The translations under genes were made by a program, and so were the position numbers. Positions 19,513 to 28,729 of a DNA stretch of 64,000 nt are shown piece after piece. Source of the stretch: Paenibacillus sp. N3.4. GTDB taxonomy: Bacteria > Bacillota > Bacilli > Paenibacillales > NBRC-103111. The stretch spans positions 1 to 64,000 of the forward strand of contig NZ_VRTT01000029.1 of the NCBI RefSeq assembly GCF_008017805.1, written 5' to 3'. Below the pieces are notes generated by a model. That model did not search any database. It was given only the letters and a program-made list of their open reading frames with translations, and was not told where the DNA came from. Within the stretch, counting starts at the first letter, position 1; every line of letters starts with the position of its first letter.

Positions 19513-20157
19513 TCAGAACTGCTTATATTTAGCAGATCTATGGATAACCTTTATGGACTTATTCACCACCAGCGTGACGTAAATGACGTCCAGAATAAAG
19601 GTAAGGATATACATCATATTTAATAATAAGGAGTGTGGGTATAGCGAGTAGCAATAAAGTGATGCACACACGGTACCAATCATCTTGGCGTAGGCGATGT
19701 ATTTAGATTGCCCGTACAGATCTAGTTCGATCACCATTTTGATAAACAGTATGGACATCATGAGGTTGATTCCAAAAGCGGAATACTTGCCCTGGGGATC
19801 GTCAAATTCGATAGCCATTCCATAGTGCAGCAGAAGAGCAATAATAAGTAAAGAGAAGACAATCGTTTGCATACGCCATTTTGGATATAAGTTTTTTGAA
19901 TAATAAAGAAATTGGAATAAGATGAGGCAATCTAATAGAAACCATACGATGGATATGATTTGTTGGAGCGGGTGAAAGGGCATAACGAAGGAAAATAGAA
20001 ATTCCCAAGTGATATTTGCGCACAGAGCGGCGATTGGCATCCCACAAGTTCGATCCCGAAAGCCTTTATATATAATGATTATATAAGTGATTGTCCAAAA
20101 AAAGGCAACCCCAAACTGCAGAAGCTGCTCGACTTGTTTTGAAAAAAGATGTTCCAT
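19513..20157 (-). CDS. Candidate transmembrane terpene cyclase (PaxB/Pyr4-like)
   Basis: A 214-residue integral membrane protein with about seven hydrophobic helices and no signal peptide. Two motifs resemble the membrane-bound terpene cyclases of the PaxB/Pyr4 family: CGMPIAALCANITWEFLF, with Glu52 after Trp, and VWFLLDCLILFQF, with Asp76. Family members use conserved membrane acidic residues for protonation-initiated cyclisation. The start is uncertain: ATG 20157 (MEHLFSKQ) gives the family-like N-terminus, and ATG 20196 would add 13 residues; neither has a strong ribosome binding site. No prenyltransferase is adjacent. The family call is by motif recognition only. Confidence 0.5.
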   Translation of the reverse strand: MEHLFSKQVEQLLQFGVAFFWTITYIIIIYKGFRDRTCGMPIAALCANITWEFLFSFVMPFHPLQQIISIVWFLLDCLILFQFLYYSKNLYPKWRMQTIVFSLLIIALLLHYGMAIEFDDPQGKYSAFGINLMMSILFIKMVIELDLYGQSKYIAYAKMIGTVCASLYCYSLYPHSLLLNMMYILTFILDVIYVTLVVNKSIKVIHRSAKYKQF

Positions 20158-20242
20158 ACGGAGTGAATCGCATCCTTTCAGGGAGTTCTCCTTCATAGAT
20201 ATGATTCAATTAGCTTGTCTATGCCTGTATAAATGAAAACAA

Positions 20243-20263
20243 CCCAAGGAGGAGCTCCTTGGG
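20243..20263 (-). terminator. Intrinsic terminator of the small membrane protein gene
   Basis: On the minus strand CCCAAGGA pairs with TCCTTGGG around GCTCC and is followed by TTGTTTT. It lies about 30 bp downstream of the minus-strand gene ending at 20296. Confidence 0.75.
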
Positions 20264-20295
20264 CAATTAATCGTACATATTCATGATTAGTACTT

Positions 20296-20598
20296 TTACG
20301 ATTCTGGTGATGTTCGATGTAGAGACATGTTCTTGCATTCCTCGTCGTGAGCGTTCTGGATGATCTCTGCAAAAGGTGCTCGTGATTCATGTGTGGTTGT
20401 CTTGTTCTCTGCTAATTCCATGGTCCAGACTAATGGTTGCATCGACATTCTCAATCGTTCATCATAATTTGTGCTTACTTTTATTTCATCAGAAGACCGC
20501 TGTTCGGGGGTATCTCTCTTACATATAATAGGTAAGGATATCCATAGAACGGATACGAATAAACTGAAACCAATTAAATTCCATATTATCGTGACCAT
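20296..20598 (-). CDS. Small single-pass membrane protein of unknown function
   Basis: A 100-residue product starting MVTIIWNLIGFSLFVSVLW, a clear N-terminal membrane anchor, followed by a hydrophilic, acidic and asparagine-rich tail. The start ATG 20598 has GCGAGTGG upstream on the minus strand. A good terminator follows the stop. I do not recognise a family. The terminator and membrane anchor argue for a real gene upstream of the cyclase-like gene but in a separate transcript. Confidence 0.5.
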   Translation of the reverse strand: MVTIIWNLIGFSLFVSVLWISLPIICKRDTPEQRSSDEIKVSTNYDERLRMSMQPLVWTMELAENKTTTHESRAPFAEIIQNAHDEECKNMSLHRTSPES

Positions 20599-20849
20599 AT
20601 GACCACTCGCTTTTCAATGATGTATAGGACTATTATACCACTACATGTTATATTTTGTAATAACTTATCGAAAAAAAGTAGGACAAATGGAATGGCGGAC
20701 CTAGAATTAATATCATCCCTCCTTTCTAGGAAATTTCGGTGTTTTTTTCATGCATCAAAGGCAAGAGAAACGAATTCAGGCTGACGCATGGAAGGCAACC
20801 GCGAGCATAGCGTCGATTAACCCAGAAAAGGTCTGAAAATTTTTAATAT
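20599..20849. other. Intergenic region, no gene recognised
   Basis: Divergent promoter region of about 250 bp between the small minus-strand membrane gene and the SPFH operon. Short open frames exist but have no ribosome binding site or family likeness. Confidence 0.5.
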
Positions 20850-20875
20850 TGACACCTCAAAGGATCTATTTCGTA
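20850..20875 (+). promoter_or_regulatory. Sigma-W-like ECF promoter of the SPFH operon
   Basis: TGACAC (20850-20855), a 16-base spacer, then CGTA (20872-20875). This fits the Bacillus sigma-W pattern TGAAAC-N16-CGTA with one -35 mismatch. It is 54 bp upstream of an SPFH/zinc-ribbon gene resembling YdjI, whose Bacillus subtilis operon with pspA is known to be controlled by sigma-W. The -35/-10 pair also overlaps a TTGACA, so sigma-A use is not excluded. Confidence 0.6.
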
Positions 20876-20929
20876 GTATAGTAATAGTGTGTAATATGGT
20901 AAATTTTATATGATGTGAGGGTTGCGGAT

Positions 20930-22151
20930 ATGGCAATTATTGATGTAGCGAAATTTGATGGTCCTTCTGACATATTGGTATGGAGATTTCCGAATCAGGA
21001 GTTGAGCACATGGACTCAGCTCATCGTAAGTGAACAACAGGAAGCGTTGTTGTTTAAAGGTGGGCAGGCGCTGGACCTTTTCGGAGCAGGCAGACATACG
21101 TTAAAGACGCAAAATATTCCACTTCTCTCCACCTTTGTGAACCTGCCCTTTGGGGGGAAATCACCTTTTGCGGCGGAAGTATGGTTTGTTAATAAGCTTA
21201 GCAAGTTGGACGTCAAGTGGGGAACGCCTACACCGATTCAACTGCAAGAACCTAAATATCAGATGTTCGTATCCGTACGATCCTTTGGACAGTTTGGCAT
21301 ACAGATAGAGGATACACGGAAATTTTTGCTCAAGTTAATAGGGACGGTTTCGGAATTCGACCAAACATCGCTTGTCAAGTATTTCAGAGGTATTTTGATG
21401 ATGAATATCGTTGAAATTATTTCGGAGTATTTGGTAACATAAGAAAATTAGTATTTTAAACATTAACGCGTATGTAACGGAAATATCTAAGCATATGGAA
21501 GAACGTATTAAACCTATCTTTCAGGAATATGGCCTTATCCTGGTTAATTTCACAGTCGATTCAATCAACATTCCAGAAAATGATCCTGCCACGGCTCGTT
21601 TAAAAGAAGCTTTGGCTAAAAAAGCGGAAATGGACATTATTGGATATACATATGGGCAAGAGCGAACTTTTGATACGCTAGAAGGCGCAGCGAAGAACCA
21701 GGGAAGACCGTCTATGTATGCGGAGGCAGGACTTGGATTTGGGATGGGACAAGTAGTCGGTTCGTCGCTAGGCAGCTTGTTCTCGAATAATCTGTCAGGA
21801 ACGCCCGGGAATCCTGCTCAGCATGTAAACTGCAACAAGTGTGGAGCTACCAATGTGCAAGGAGCTAAATTTTGTATGGGATGCGGAGCCTCCCTTCAGG
21901 TAACGGTGCCGCCTGCGCCTGAGACCGTAGCCTGCAGTGGGTGTAGTCAACCTATTCCCGTAAGTGCAAAGTTCTGTCCCCATTGTGGAGATGCCTACCG
22001 CCCGTGTCCAAGCTGCAAAGCCGACAATAAGGAAGAGGCGCTTCATTGTACGCAATGCGGGACAAACTTTCAGCTGACCTGTGGTCAATGCAAGCAGACC
22101 GTACAACCAGGACAGAAGTTTTGTTTCGAATGCGGGCATAGTTTAGCATGA
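20930..22151 (+). CDS. SPFH-domain/zinc-ribbon protein (YdjI/virion-core-like), frameshifted
   Basis: The N-terminal part (MAIIDVAKFDGPSDILVWRF) is an SPFH domain of the YdjI type found with PspA-like envelope-stress systems. The C-terminus has repeated double-cysteine zinc ribbons (CNKCG..CMGCG, CSGC..CPHCG, CPSC..CTQCG, CGQC..CFECG). The frame breaks near 21436: removing one base from the AA gives EYLVHKKISILNINAYVTEI and continues into MEERIKPIFQEYGLILVNF. This is an apparent +1 insertion. ATG 20930 was preferred over GTG 20915 because GAGGG lies 8 bp upstream. It overlaps the next gene by ATGA. Predicted to associate with membranes and partner proteins under stress. Confidence 0.85.
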
Positions 22152-22897
22152 GTGGGGGATTCTCTGTGAAAGCGAATCGTTTCCCTATTCTGATATTAGG
22201 TATTGGCCTTATCGTGATGATAGCTGTATTCACAGGGATAACCCCATGGAGAACAGATTTCTGGCAGGGGTTAATCTCATTTGCTGCTCTTTTGTTCGCA
22301 GCGGCGATCTGTTATCAAAGTGTGTACGTCGTAAGTAAGGTTACCAGAAAGGAAGAAACAGTCGCCGGTTTTTTGGCGGTAGTTGTATTAAGGAGTTTAT
22401 ATGCGCTAGCAGTCATTTTCCATATTGTTTTTTTCTGGATGAGTGTAGGGGTTTCTTTATATGCCTATATCCTCATTCATTTGATTACACTAGCCATATG
22501 GGCTATGGGTACGAGCATTTTACTATGGTTTAATGGCTATGTTAGGCGTCAAGAGGAACACACAGAAGCCCTTACGCGGCTTGTTAAGCAAATGCAGCTT
22601 AGTTTACGTGCTATGAAACAGCAGCTAGAAACGAAGAAAGAAGCTGAGTATGGACAATTAAAGGCCGAGCTGCAGCAGCTTAGCGAGAAGGTGCGGTTCA
22701 GTGATCCCCTATCAAGCCTCTCAATGAAGGTTTTAGAAGACAATCTGCTTTGGCAGATGGAGGCACTGGAGCAATGTGTGCAGCTGCTTATAAAGAATGA
22801 GGCGGACATCGGGAATGTGGAGCTTTCCCGCAAACTCATTGCTGACATCACGAACGATTTGTCCAAAAGAAACAGCCAATTAGTGGCTTTAAAATAA
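22148..22897 (+). CDS. Four-helix membrane protein with cytoplasmic coiled coil
   Basis: A 249-residue protein. Hydrophobic segments lie near residues 12-32, 40-60, 80-105 and 108-130, followed by a long charged coiled coil (TRLVKQMQLSLRAMKQQLET onward) and a helical C-terminus. No named family is recognised. It is translationally coupled to the SPFH/zinc-ribbon gene (ATGA) and followed by another zinc-ribbon membrane protein, so a role in the same envelope-stress module is inferred. Confidence 0.75.
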   Translation: MSGGFSVKANRFPILILGIGLIVMIAVFTGITPWRTDFWQGLISFAALLFAAAICYQSVYVVSKVTRKEETVAGFLAVVVLRSLYALAVIFHIVFFWMSVGVSLYAYILIHLITLAIWAMGTSILLWFNGYVRRQEEHTEALTRLVKQMQLSLRAMKQQLETKKEAEYGQLKAELQQLSEKVRFSDPLSSLSMKVLEDNLLWQMEALEQCVQLLIKNEADIGNVELSRKLIADITNDLSKRNSQLVALK

Positions 22898-22952
22898 GGG
22901 GGAGAAGGACATACAGACTGAATTTAGTGACAAGCCGGCTATTAGCAATACT

Positions 22953-23612
22953 GTGACTGGTATTTTCTTACTTTTGTTTTTTCCAATAGGTGCCATTCTT
23001 ACTATCATTCGTTTAATCAAGCATCGCCATTTGAGTTATCAGAAAATTGAAGATTCACGAATATTTATTGGTATACTTCTTGTCTTATTTATTATGATAT
23101 CAATTATGGATTTAACTATGTTGCCACAAAATAAAGGAGCAGCGATATCAGGTACTTTTACAAGTTCTCTATTCTTTTTGCTTCCTGCTCTATTGATAAA
23201 TAGGAGAAGAAAGAAGAACCTTAAGAAACTTCAGGCGAGATACGAGTATTATCGTAACCTCATTATGGTACAAGGAAATAGATCCATTACTGGGATAGCG
23301 GATATTAACCAACTGGCTCCCGCAACTGTTAAAAATGATTTCCTGCGCATGATTAATAAAGGTCTGTTAACGAATTGTTATATGGATGAACAATCGATGA
23401 GAATCGTTTTTTACAATGATAGGACGACGCAGAATGGGGAAGTCGACAATCCAATCATCGAGCGTGATGATTGGATAAGCGATAATGGCCCAGAGTCCCC
23501 TCAGCTGTTGCCGAAGATGGTGGAATGCTCGGGTTGTGGTTCAAGCAGCCTGCTTCAACCGAGTGAAATTAAACCGTGTCCTTATTGTGATACAAGTCTG
23601 ACTTATCGCTGA
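22953..23612 (+). CDS. Membrane protein with winged-helix-like and zinc-ribbon segments
   Basis: At least 219 residues: two or three N-terminal hydrophobic segments (FLLLFFPIGAILTIIRLI; FIGILLVLFIMISIMDL; SSLFFLLPALLI). A segment resembling a helix-turn-helix follows (SITGIADINQLAPATVKNDF then LRMINKGLL), then a C-terminal zinc ribbon (CSGCGSSSLLQ and CPYC). The only canonical in-frame start is GTG 22953, which lacks a ribosome binding site. GGGGGAGAAGG at 22898-22908 sits ideally before an in-frame ATA at 22911, so the true start may be that codon, or a misread ATG, adding 14 residues. It is the third gene of the SPFH operon and resembles YdjG-type zinc-ribbon proteins only loosely. Confidence 0.65.
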   Translation: MTGIFLLLFFPIGAILTIIRLIKHRHLSYQKIEDSRIFIGILLVLFIMISIMDLTMLPQNKGAAISGTFTSSLFFLLPALLINRRRKKNLKKLQARYEYYRNLIMVQGNRSITGIADINQLAPATVKNDFLRMINKGLLTNCYMDEQSMRIVFYNDRTTQNGEVDNPIIERDDWISDNGPESPQLLPKMVECSGCGSSSLLQPSEIKPCPYCDTSLTYR

Positions 23613-23917
23613 AATCTGGTTTAATAATTCTATGGTATTGTCGTTGTCCGAATGAATGAAAAAAATGATGAAGTCAAGGTGGCTTTTATTCATTAAAAAG
23701 CAGCTGGATCGCTTGAATGCGGTGCAGTTTCTTTTTGTTTTCAAATCGTGTAGGGGAAGGTGCTAGGCAACTTCACAGAATTGTCAAAAAAATAATTGTA
23801 AATAAATTTTTAAGGCTGGAAAATTTGAATTTATAGTCTAATAGTATTAGTCTGAAGGGGAGGGATAACCAATTTTTGCTAAGAAAACGCGGATCTTGTC
23901 GAATGGAGTGAAAAATC
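23613..23917. other. Intergenic region, no gene recognised
   Basis: About 305 bp of AT-rich sequence between the zinc-ribbon membrane gene and the chemoreceptor. It likely holds the chemoreceptor promoter. No convincing hairpin with a T-run or structured RNA was seen. Confidence 0.5.
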
Positions 23918-25654
23918 ATGTTTAAACTTACGATTCGTAAAAAGCTTTTGCTTGTATCTTTCCTGTTATTAGTTGTACCTATTATAACGTTAGGATTAGT
24001 GACCAATAAGCTATCGGGGGATTCAACCCATGCCCTTGTTCAAACGGGTCTAAAAAATAACGTAAGATTAGCTGTTGAGATGTTGAATGCGCTGGATAAA
24101 GATGTGCAAAAAGGGGTTCTCACAAAAGAAGATGCTCAGAACCAACTACGTGTTATGCTGTTAGGGGAACAACGAGCTGATCATACAAGACCGATTAATA
24201 AACAAATCGATTTGGGGGAAAACGGATACTTTTTCGTTCTCGATGAGAAAGGAGAATTACTGGCTCACCCACTGCTTGAAGGTCAAAATATTTGGGACAA
24301 GCAAACAGCGGACGGTACCCGTTATATACAAAATATGATTAAAACGGCGCAATCAGGCGGCGGCTTTACCTATTATGATTGGCCGCTTCCTAATTCAAAG
24401 AAAGAAGCCAGTAAGCTTACTTATAGCGAACTAGCAACCTCATGGGGATGGATTATTAGTGCAGGTTCCTATATGCAGGATTATGATTCGGGTCAACGTC
24501 ATATTCTCTCCGTTCTGTTAATTACTTTGGGGATCTGCACAGCAGTAGGAATAACGCTCTTCACTTTATTCGCCCTTCATATCTCTAGACCGATTATCCG
24601 TGTAGCCGATCAGGCAGAGCGTGTGGCTAAAGGAGATTTAAGCGGTGAGGAAATTATAGTCTCCAATCGTGATGAAACGGGGCAGCTCGCTGTTTCTTTC
24701 AATTCATTGACCAATAGTCTGAGAGAGCTTGCAGGGAATCAGCTTTTGAGCGCCAATGCGTTAGCGTCTTCCTCTAAGACCCTTTCTAGCGTAATTACAG
24801 AAACGACGCAAGCGGTGAATCAGACTTCGCATGCTATTGCGGAAGTGGCAGCCAGTAATGAAACACAGGCGAGTAGTATTGAGGAGACGTCCAGAGCGAT
24901 GGAAGAGATGGCGACTGGCATCCAGCGAATTGCAATCACATCAACTACCGCATTCGAAGCATCATTCGGCACGCTTAAGGAAGCGGAAAATGGCAATGAA
25001 TTAAGCAACAGATCCACGGTGCAAATGACTGCCGTAAGCAACACCGTAGGAGATTTGAGTGGAATTATCCATCAATTGGGCGACCGTTCTCAGCAGATCG
25101 GGCAGATTGTAGAAGTTATTCAGGAAATTTCAGCACAAACGAATTTATTAGCGCTCAATGCCTCTATTGAAGCTGCGCGAGCTGGTGAGAATGGCAGAGG
25201 GTTTGCTGTCGTAGCAAGTGAAATTAGGAAATTGGCGGAAAGATCCAACGATTCTGCGACTCGGGTGGCTGAGCTGATTGAAGACATTCAGAGTGATATT
25301 CATGATGCTGTGGGCTCTATGCAAAAAGGAGAACATGAAGTGGAAGTGAGTGTTGCAGCTATTCGCGAAACAGGAGATGCCTTCACTCGCATTTTGCAAG
25401 CGACACGCAGTGTTGTGGAGCAAGTAGAAGAGGCCTCAGCAGCAGCGGAGCAGATGTCCGCTAGTTCGCAAGAAATTGCGGCTGCCTTACAGGAGATGGA
25501 GCGAGTATCGTCCAACACGGCAGGAGCAGCGCAGAACGTTTCTGCGGCCACGGAAGAGCAGTTAGCTTCGATGGAAGAAATTGCTTCATCTGCACAGAAG
25601 TTAAGTCAAATGTCAGAACAGATGAAACAGTTGGCGAATAAATTTAAAATGTAG
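23918..25654 (+). CDS. Methyl-accepting chemotaxis protein with single Cache sensor
   Basis: A 578-residue receptor. Membrane helix 1 is near residues 10-28, followed by an extracellular single-Cache (sCache_2) domain with [19 protein letters not shown] and [15 protein letters not shown], and membrane helix 2 near 195-218. HAMP and the long signalling domain follow, with the hairpin tip [20 protein letters not shown]. The sCache_2 type commonly senses small organic acids, but the ligand cannot be read from sequence. Start ATG 23918 has GAATGGAGTG upstream. A strong terminator follows, so it is monocistronic. Confidence 0.93.
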   Translation: MFKLTIRKKLLLVSFLLLVVPIITLGLVTNKLSGDSTHALVQTGLKNNVRLAVEMLNALDKDVQKGVLTKEDAQNQLRVMLLGEQRADHTRPINKQIDLGENGYFFVLDEKGELLAHPLLEGQNIWDKQTADGTRYIQNMIKTAQSGGGFTYYDWPLPNSKKEASKLTYSELATSWGWIISAGSYMQDYDSGQRHILSVLLITLGICTAVGITLFTLFALHISRPIIRVADQAERVAKGDLSGEEIIVSNRDETGQLAVSFNSLTNSLRELAGNQLLSANALASSSKTLSSVITETTQAVNQTSHAIAEVAASNETQASSIEETSRAMEEMATGIQRIAITSTTAFEASFGTLKEAENGNELSNRSTVQMTAVSNTVGDLSGIIHQLGDRSQQIGQIVEVIQEISAQTNLLALNASIEAARAGENGRGFAVVASEIRKLAERSNDSATRVAELIEDIQSDIHDAVGSMQKGEHEVEVSVAAIRETGDAFTRILQATRSVVEQVEEASAAAEQMSASSQEIAAALQEMERVSSNTAGAAQNVSAATEEQLASMEEIASSAQKLSQMSEQMKQLANKFKM

Positions 25655-25669
25655 CTGGAATGGACCTAA

Positions 25670-25703
25670 GCTCAAGCTGAAATCATGCTTGAGCTTTTAT
25701 TTT
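25670..25703 (+). terminator. Intrinsic terminator of the chemoreceptor gene
   Basis: GCTCAAGC pairs with GCTTGAGC around TGAAATCAT and is followed by TTTTATTTTT. Confidence 0.9.
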
Positions 25704-25989
25704 TCTGGCTTATGCAAAGGGGCTGGACGTTTAAGCTAGTAGTTTAATAGTATCTAAATTGGTATACTAATTATCAGGGAATTATCATAGGATATAACTC
25801 GCAAGTCCCAATTAATTAAATATCATACATGTTTCCCATAATAAGGATTTTAGCGCGGTGGGAGATTATAAATATACGGAACTGCTCTTACCCTCAAACC
25901 CTAAATTGCGTATGCTTCTGTAACTAAAGAAGTATAGGAAACGAAGTTGTTATCCGTGGAGGGCAGCTCATAACTCGGAGGGATTGTCT
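25704..25989. other. Intergenic region upstream of the LuxR-type regulator
   Basis: About 286 bp. It contains a TAGTAT-N10-ATACTA palindrome around 25745-25770, a possible regulator site. No coding sequence is recognised. Confidence 0.4.
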
Positions 25990-28560
25990 ATGATTGTAAG
26001 TACAAAACTCCATATCCCTCATGTTCGCAGCTCATTGGTATCCCGGCCTAGGCTGATGGACAAGCTTAATGAGGGAATGAAAGTCAAATTGACTCTAGTT
26101 TCCGCCCAGGCTGGGTATGGGAAAACAACAGCTTTAAGTGAATGGGTAAGACAAAGCAGCAACCTCGTGGCGTGGGTTTCTCTAGATAAGCAGGATAATG
26201 ATGGCATTCCGTTCTGGAGTTACGTTCTTGCTTCCATCCAGGAGAGAGTTCCTGGGTTTGGCTTGGCAGTAGGAGACCTTCTTGAAAAAGGTTCCTCGGT
26301 ACCTTTGGTGTCTGTGATCGGGGCATTATTAAATGAGCTGAATGGATTAACGAGCGAACTCGTAATCATCCTTGATGATTATCAGTTTATTGAACTTCCC
26401 GCTATTCACGACTCTTTGAGCTATTTGCTTGAGCGATTGCCTACCCATGTTCATCTTTATATGGCGAGCCGCAGCGATGTGGCGATACCTACCGCCAGAC
26501 TCCTGGCCAAAGGTGAGTGCCACCAAATTGTCATGCAGGATTTGCGCTTTCAACTGGAGGAAGGGCTTGCCTTTTTTCGGGATACGACGGATTTAATGTT
26601 AACGAAAGAGCAGGTGACGGAGCTATTCCATCAGACGGAGGGCTGGATCAGTGGGCTGCAGCTAGCGGCAATTTCTTTGAAGCGCAGTGATAATATAGCA
26701 GAGTCCATTCATCGATTTAGTGGCCAACTGCATCATATATCCAATTATTTGCTGGAAGAAGTTTTATATCATCAATCGGAGCCTTTACTCACCTTCTTAC
26801 TGAGAACGTCCGTTTTAAGCCGAATGAATGACTCTTTGTGTCAGGCTGTAACAGGTCAACTGAACAGTCAAGAACAACTGGAAAGATTAGAGCAATTAAA
26901 CTTGTTCATTATACCTTTAGACGATCAAAGGGACTGGTACCGATATCATCATTTGTTTTCTGACTTTTTGCAGCGCATACTGTCCCGGACATATCCAGAT
27001 GAATGGGTACAGGCGCATATTGATGCGGCGTGTTGGTTGGAGAGTCATGGTTTGGATGAAGAAGCGATGGAGCATTTTTTAGTGGCTAAACAATATACAG
27101 ATGCCATTCGATTAATCGAAAAAAATCTACAGACTCTGATGCAATCGAAAAGTGTGGCACTCCATAGATGGGTATCTGTTTTACCGGAAAACGCCTTTGC
27201 GGAGAAGCCCATGATTGAAATGTTTTATATCTCTGTCTTGTTGGGAGTCGGAGAATGGAGAGCCGCTTTTAGAAGAATAGAGCAGGCCACCATCCAATTT
27301 CAAAGGATGCAGGGGAAATGGAGCGATGCAGAATGGAAGCAGGCAATGGGCAACATGTATTTCTTCTGTTCGGTCGCCTCTTATCTTCAAAAGGACTTGG
27401 AGCGAACATCTGAATATTTCGAGTTGGTAGAACAATATATGCCGGAAGGCAGCTTATTTCAAACGATGGGGCGCAACCGATATCAAGGCTATGATTCGTT
27501 TGATGATCATTTGGCCATTATTAATGATCTTCATGCGGCGGATGCATTCCTGTTGAAATGGATAACAGCTTGGGTGAACAAGGAGAACTATCCTTTCGTC
27601 GGTCTCTTGTATGCTTCTTACAGCAAATTGCTATACGAGTGGAATCGGCTGGAGGAGGCGGAGTTTTATGTCAATCAGGTACTTGGACGCAAGGATCTGC
27701 AGCCCTTTGCGCGGATATTGATACCTATTGTCATTAGCGCTTCGCGGATTCACCAAGCCCTAGGAAATTCAAACCGAGCTTCTGAGCTGCTTATACAGTT
27801 GAAGTTGCAGATCGACACCCCTGATAATGAATTATTTATGTTGAGAATTGAAGCCGAACAAGCAAGTCTTTCCCTACAGCAAGAATCCGTTGAATATGCG
27901 GTTGATTGGTTGCAAAGATGCGGTCTGGCGCATACGGATGAAGTTTCCTTGTATCATGTGCCAGAGCATCTGGTTTTGGCTAGAGTACTTGCAGCATGCG
28001 GACAGATGGAAGAAGCGCTGTATTTGTTAGATCGCTTGAACCATTTACTAGGCAAGGAAGATCGACTCCGGGATCGAATTAAGGTCCTCATTCTGCAAAG
28101 TGTGACACTTCAGCGTTTAGGTCAAACGGAGGCTGCGCTTGTTCAGTTGGAGACCGCTTTACAGTTGGCAGAACCAGAGGGATATATTCGCAGCTTTGTA
28201 GACGAAGGTGCTGAGATGGGCGAACTGCTTTCTGTTTATTTGAAGAATCAGCGAGAAATTCACTTAAGAAATATGCCCTCTGTTTCTTTGACATACGTAG
28301 AGCAATTGCTTCAAGCTTTGCTTGTCACGTCGAAAGAAGATGTGTCAATTGAAGCCATACTAACTGGGCAAGAAAAAAGAGTTTTGCGGTTGATCGCGAG
28401 TGGATTGTCGAATAAGGAAATGGCTCTTCAGCTGAATATCACAGGTGAAACCGTAAAGTCTCATATTAAAAATGTGTATAGAAAGCTTCGCGTTAATAAT
28501 CGTGTGCAAGCGCTGCAGCGTGCCCAAGAATTAATAACGGTTTTATGTGCCGAAGAGTAA
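25990..28560 (+). CDS. MalT-type LuxR-family transcriptional regulator (STAND ATPase)
   Basis: An 856-residue one-component regulator. The N-terminus MIVSTKLHIPHVRSSLVSRP leads to Walker A SAQAGYGKTT (about 38-47) and Walker B VIILDDY. Winged-helix and TPR-like helical repeats fill the middle. A C-terminal LuxR HTH (LTGQEKRVLRLIASGLSNKE, then HIKNVYRKLRVNN) binds DNA. Such MalT-like proteins are ATP- and ligand-activated. ATG 25990 was chosen because CGGAGGGA lies 6 bp upstream; TTG 25984 is too close to it. The CE7 esterase gene downstream is separated by a terminator but could be its target. Confidence 0.92.
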   Translation: MIVSTKLHIPHVRSSLVSRPRLMDKLNEGMKVKLTLVSAQAGYGKTTALSEWVRQSSNLVAWVSLDKQDNDGIPFWSYVLASIQERVPGFGLAVGDLLEKGSSVPLVSVIGALLNELNGLTSELVIILDDYQFIELPAIHDSLSYLLERLPTHVHLYMASRSDVAIPTARLLAKGECHQIVMQDLRFQLEEGLAFFRDTTDLMLTKEQVTELFHQTEGWISGLQLAAISLKRSDNIAESIHRFSGQLHHISNYLLEEVLYHQSEPLLTFLLRTSVLSRMNDSLCQAVTGQLNSQEQLERLEQLNLFIIPLDDQRDWYRYHHLFSDFLQRILSRTYPDEWVQAHIDAACWLESHGLDEEAMEHFLVAKQYTDAIRLIEKNLQTLMQSKSVALHRWVSVLPENAFAEKPMIEMFYISVLLGVGEWRAAFRRIEQATIQFQRMQGKWSDAEWKQAMGNMYFFCSVASYLQKDLERTSEYFELVEQYMPEGSLFQTMGRNRYQGYDSFDDHLAIINDLHAADAFLLKWITAWVNKENYPFVGLLYASYSKLLYEWNRLEEAEFYVNQVLGRKDLQPFARILIPIVISASRIHQALGNSNRASELLIQLKLQIDTPDNELFMLRIEAEQASLSLQQESVEYAVDWLQRCGLAHTDEVSLYHVPEHLVLARVLAACGQMEEALYLLDRLNHLLGKEDRLRDRIKVLILQSVTLQRLGQTEAALVQLETALQLAEPEGYIRSFVDEGAEMGELLSVYLKNQREIHLRNMPSVSLTYVEQLLQALLVTSKEDVSIEAILTGQEKRVLRLIASGLSNKEMALQLNITGETVKSHIKNVYRKLRVNNRVQALQRAQELITVLCAEE

Positions 28561-28578
28561 TATATAAGTCATCGCCAG

Positions 28579-28620
28579 ACAAGCTTGGAAGGTCCCTATG
28601 GGCTTTCTAAGCTTGTTTTG
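28579..28620 (+). terminator. Intrinsic terminator of the MalT-type regulator gene
   Basis: ACAAGCTT (28579-28586) pairs with AAGCTTGT (28609-28616), with further inner pairing, followed by TTTG. Confidence 0.8.
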
Positions 28621-28729
28621 TATATACATTGGCGAGGATTGAAACGGAGGAGCGGGTGTATCAATTAAAGCGTTAATCATGTAAAATATTTTATACAAAT
28701 ATAGAAAATAATAGAAAGGAAAGGACACT

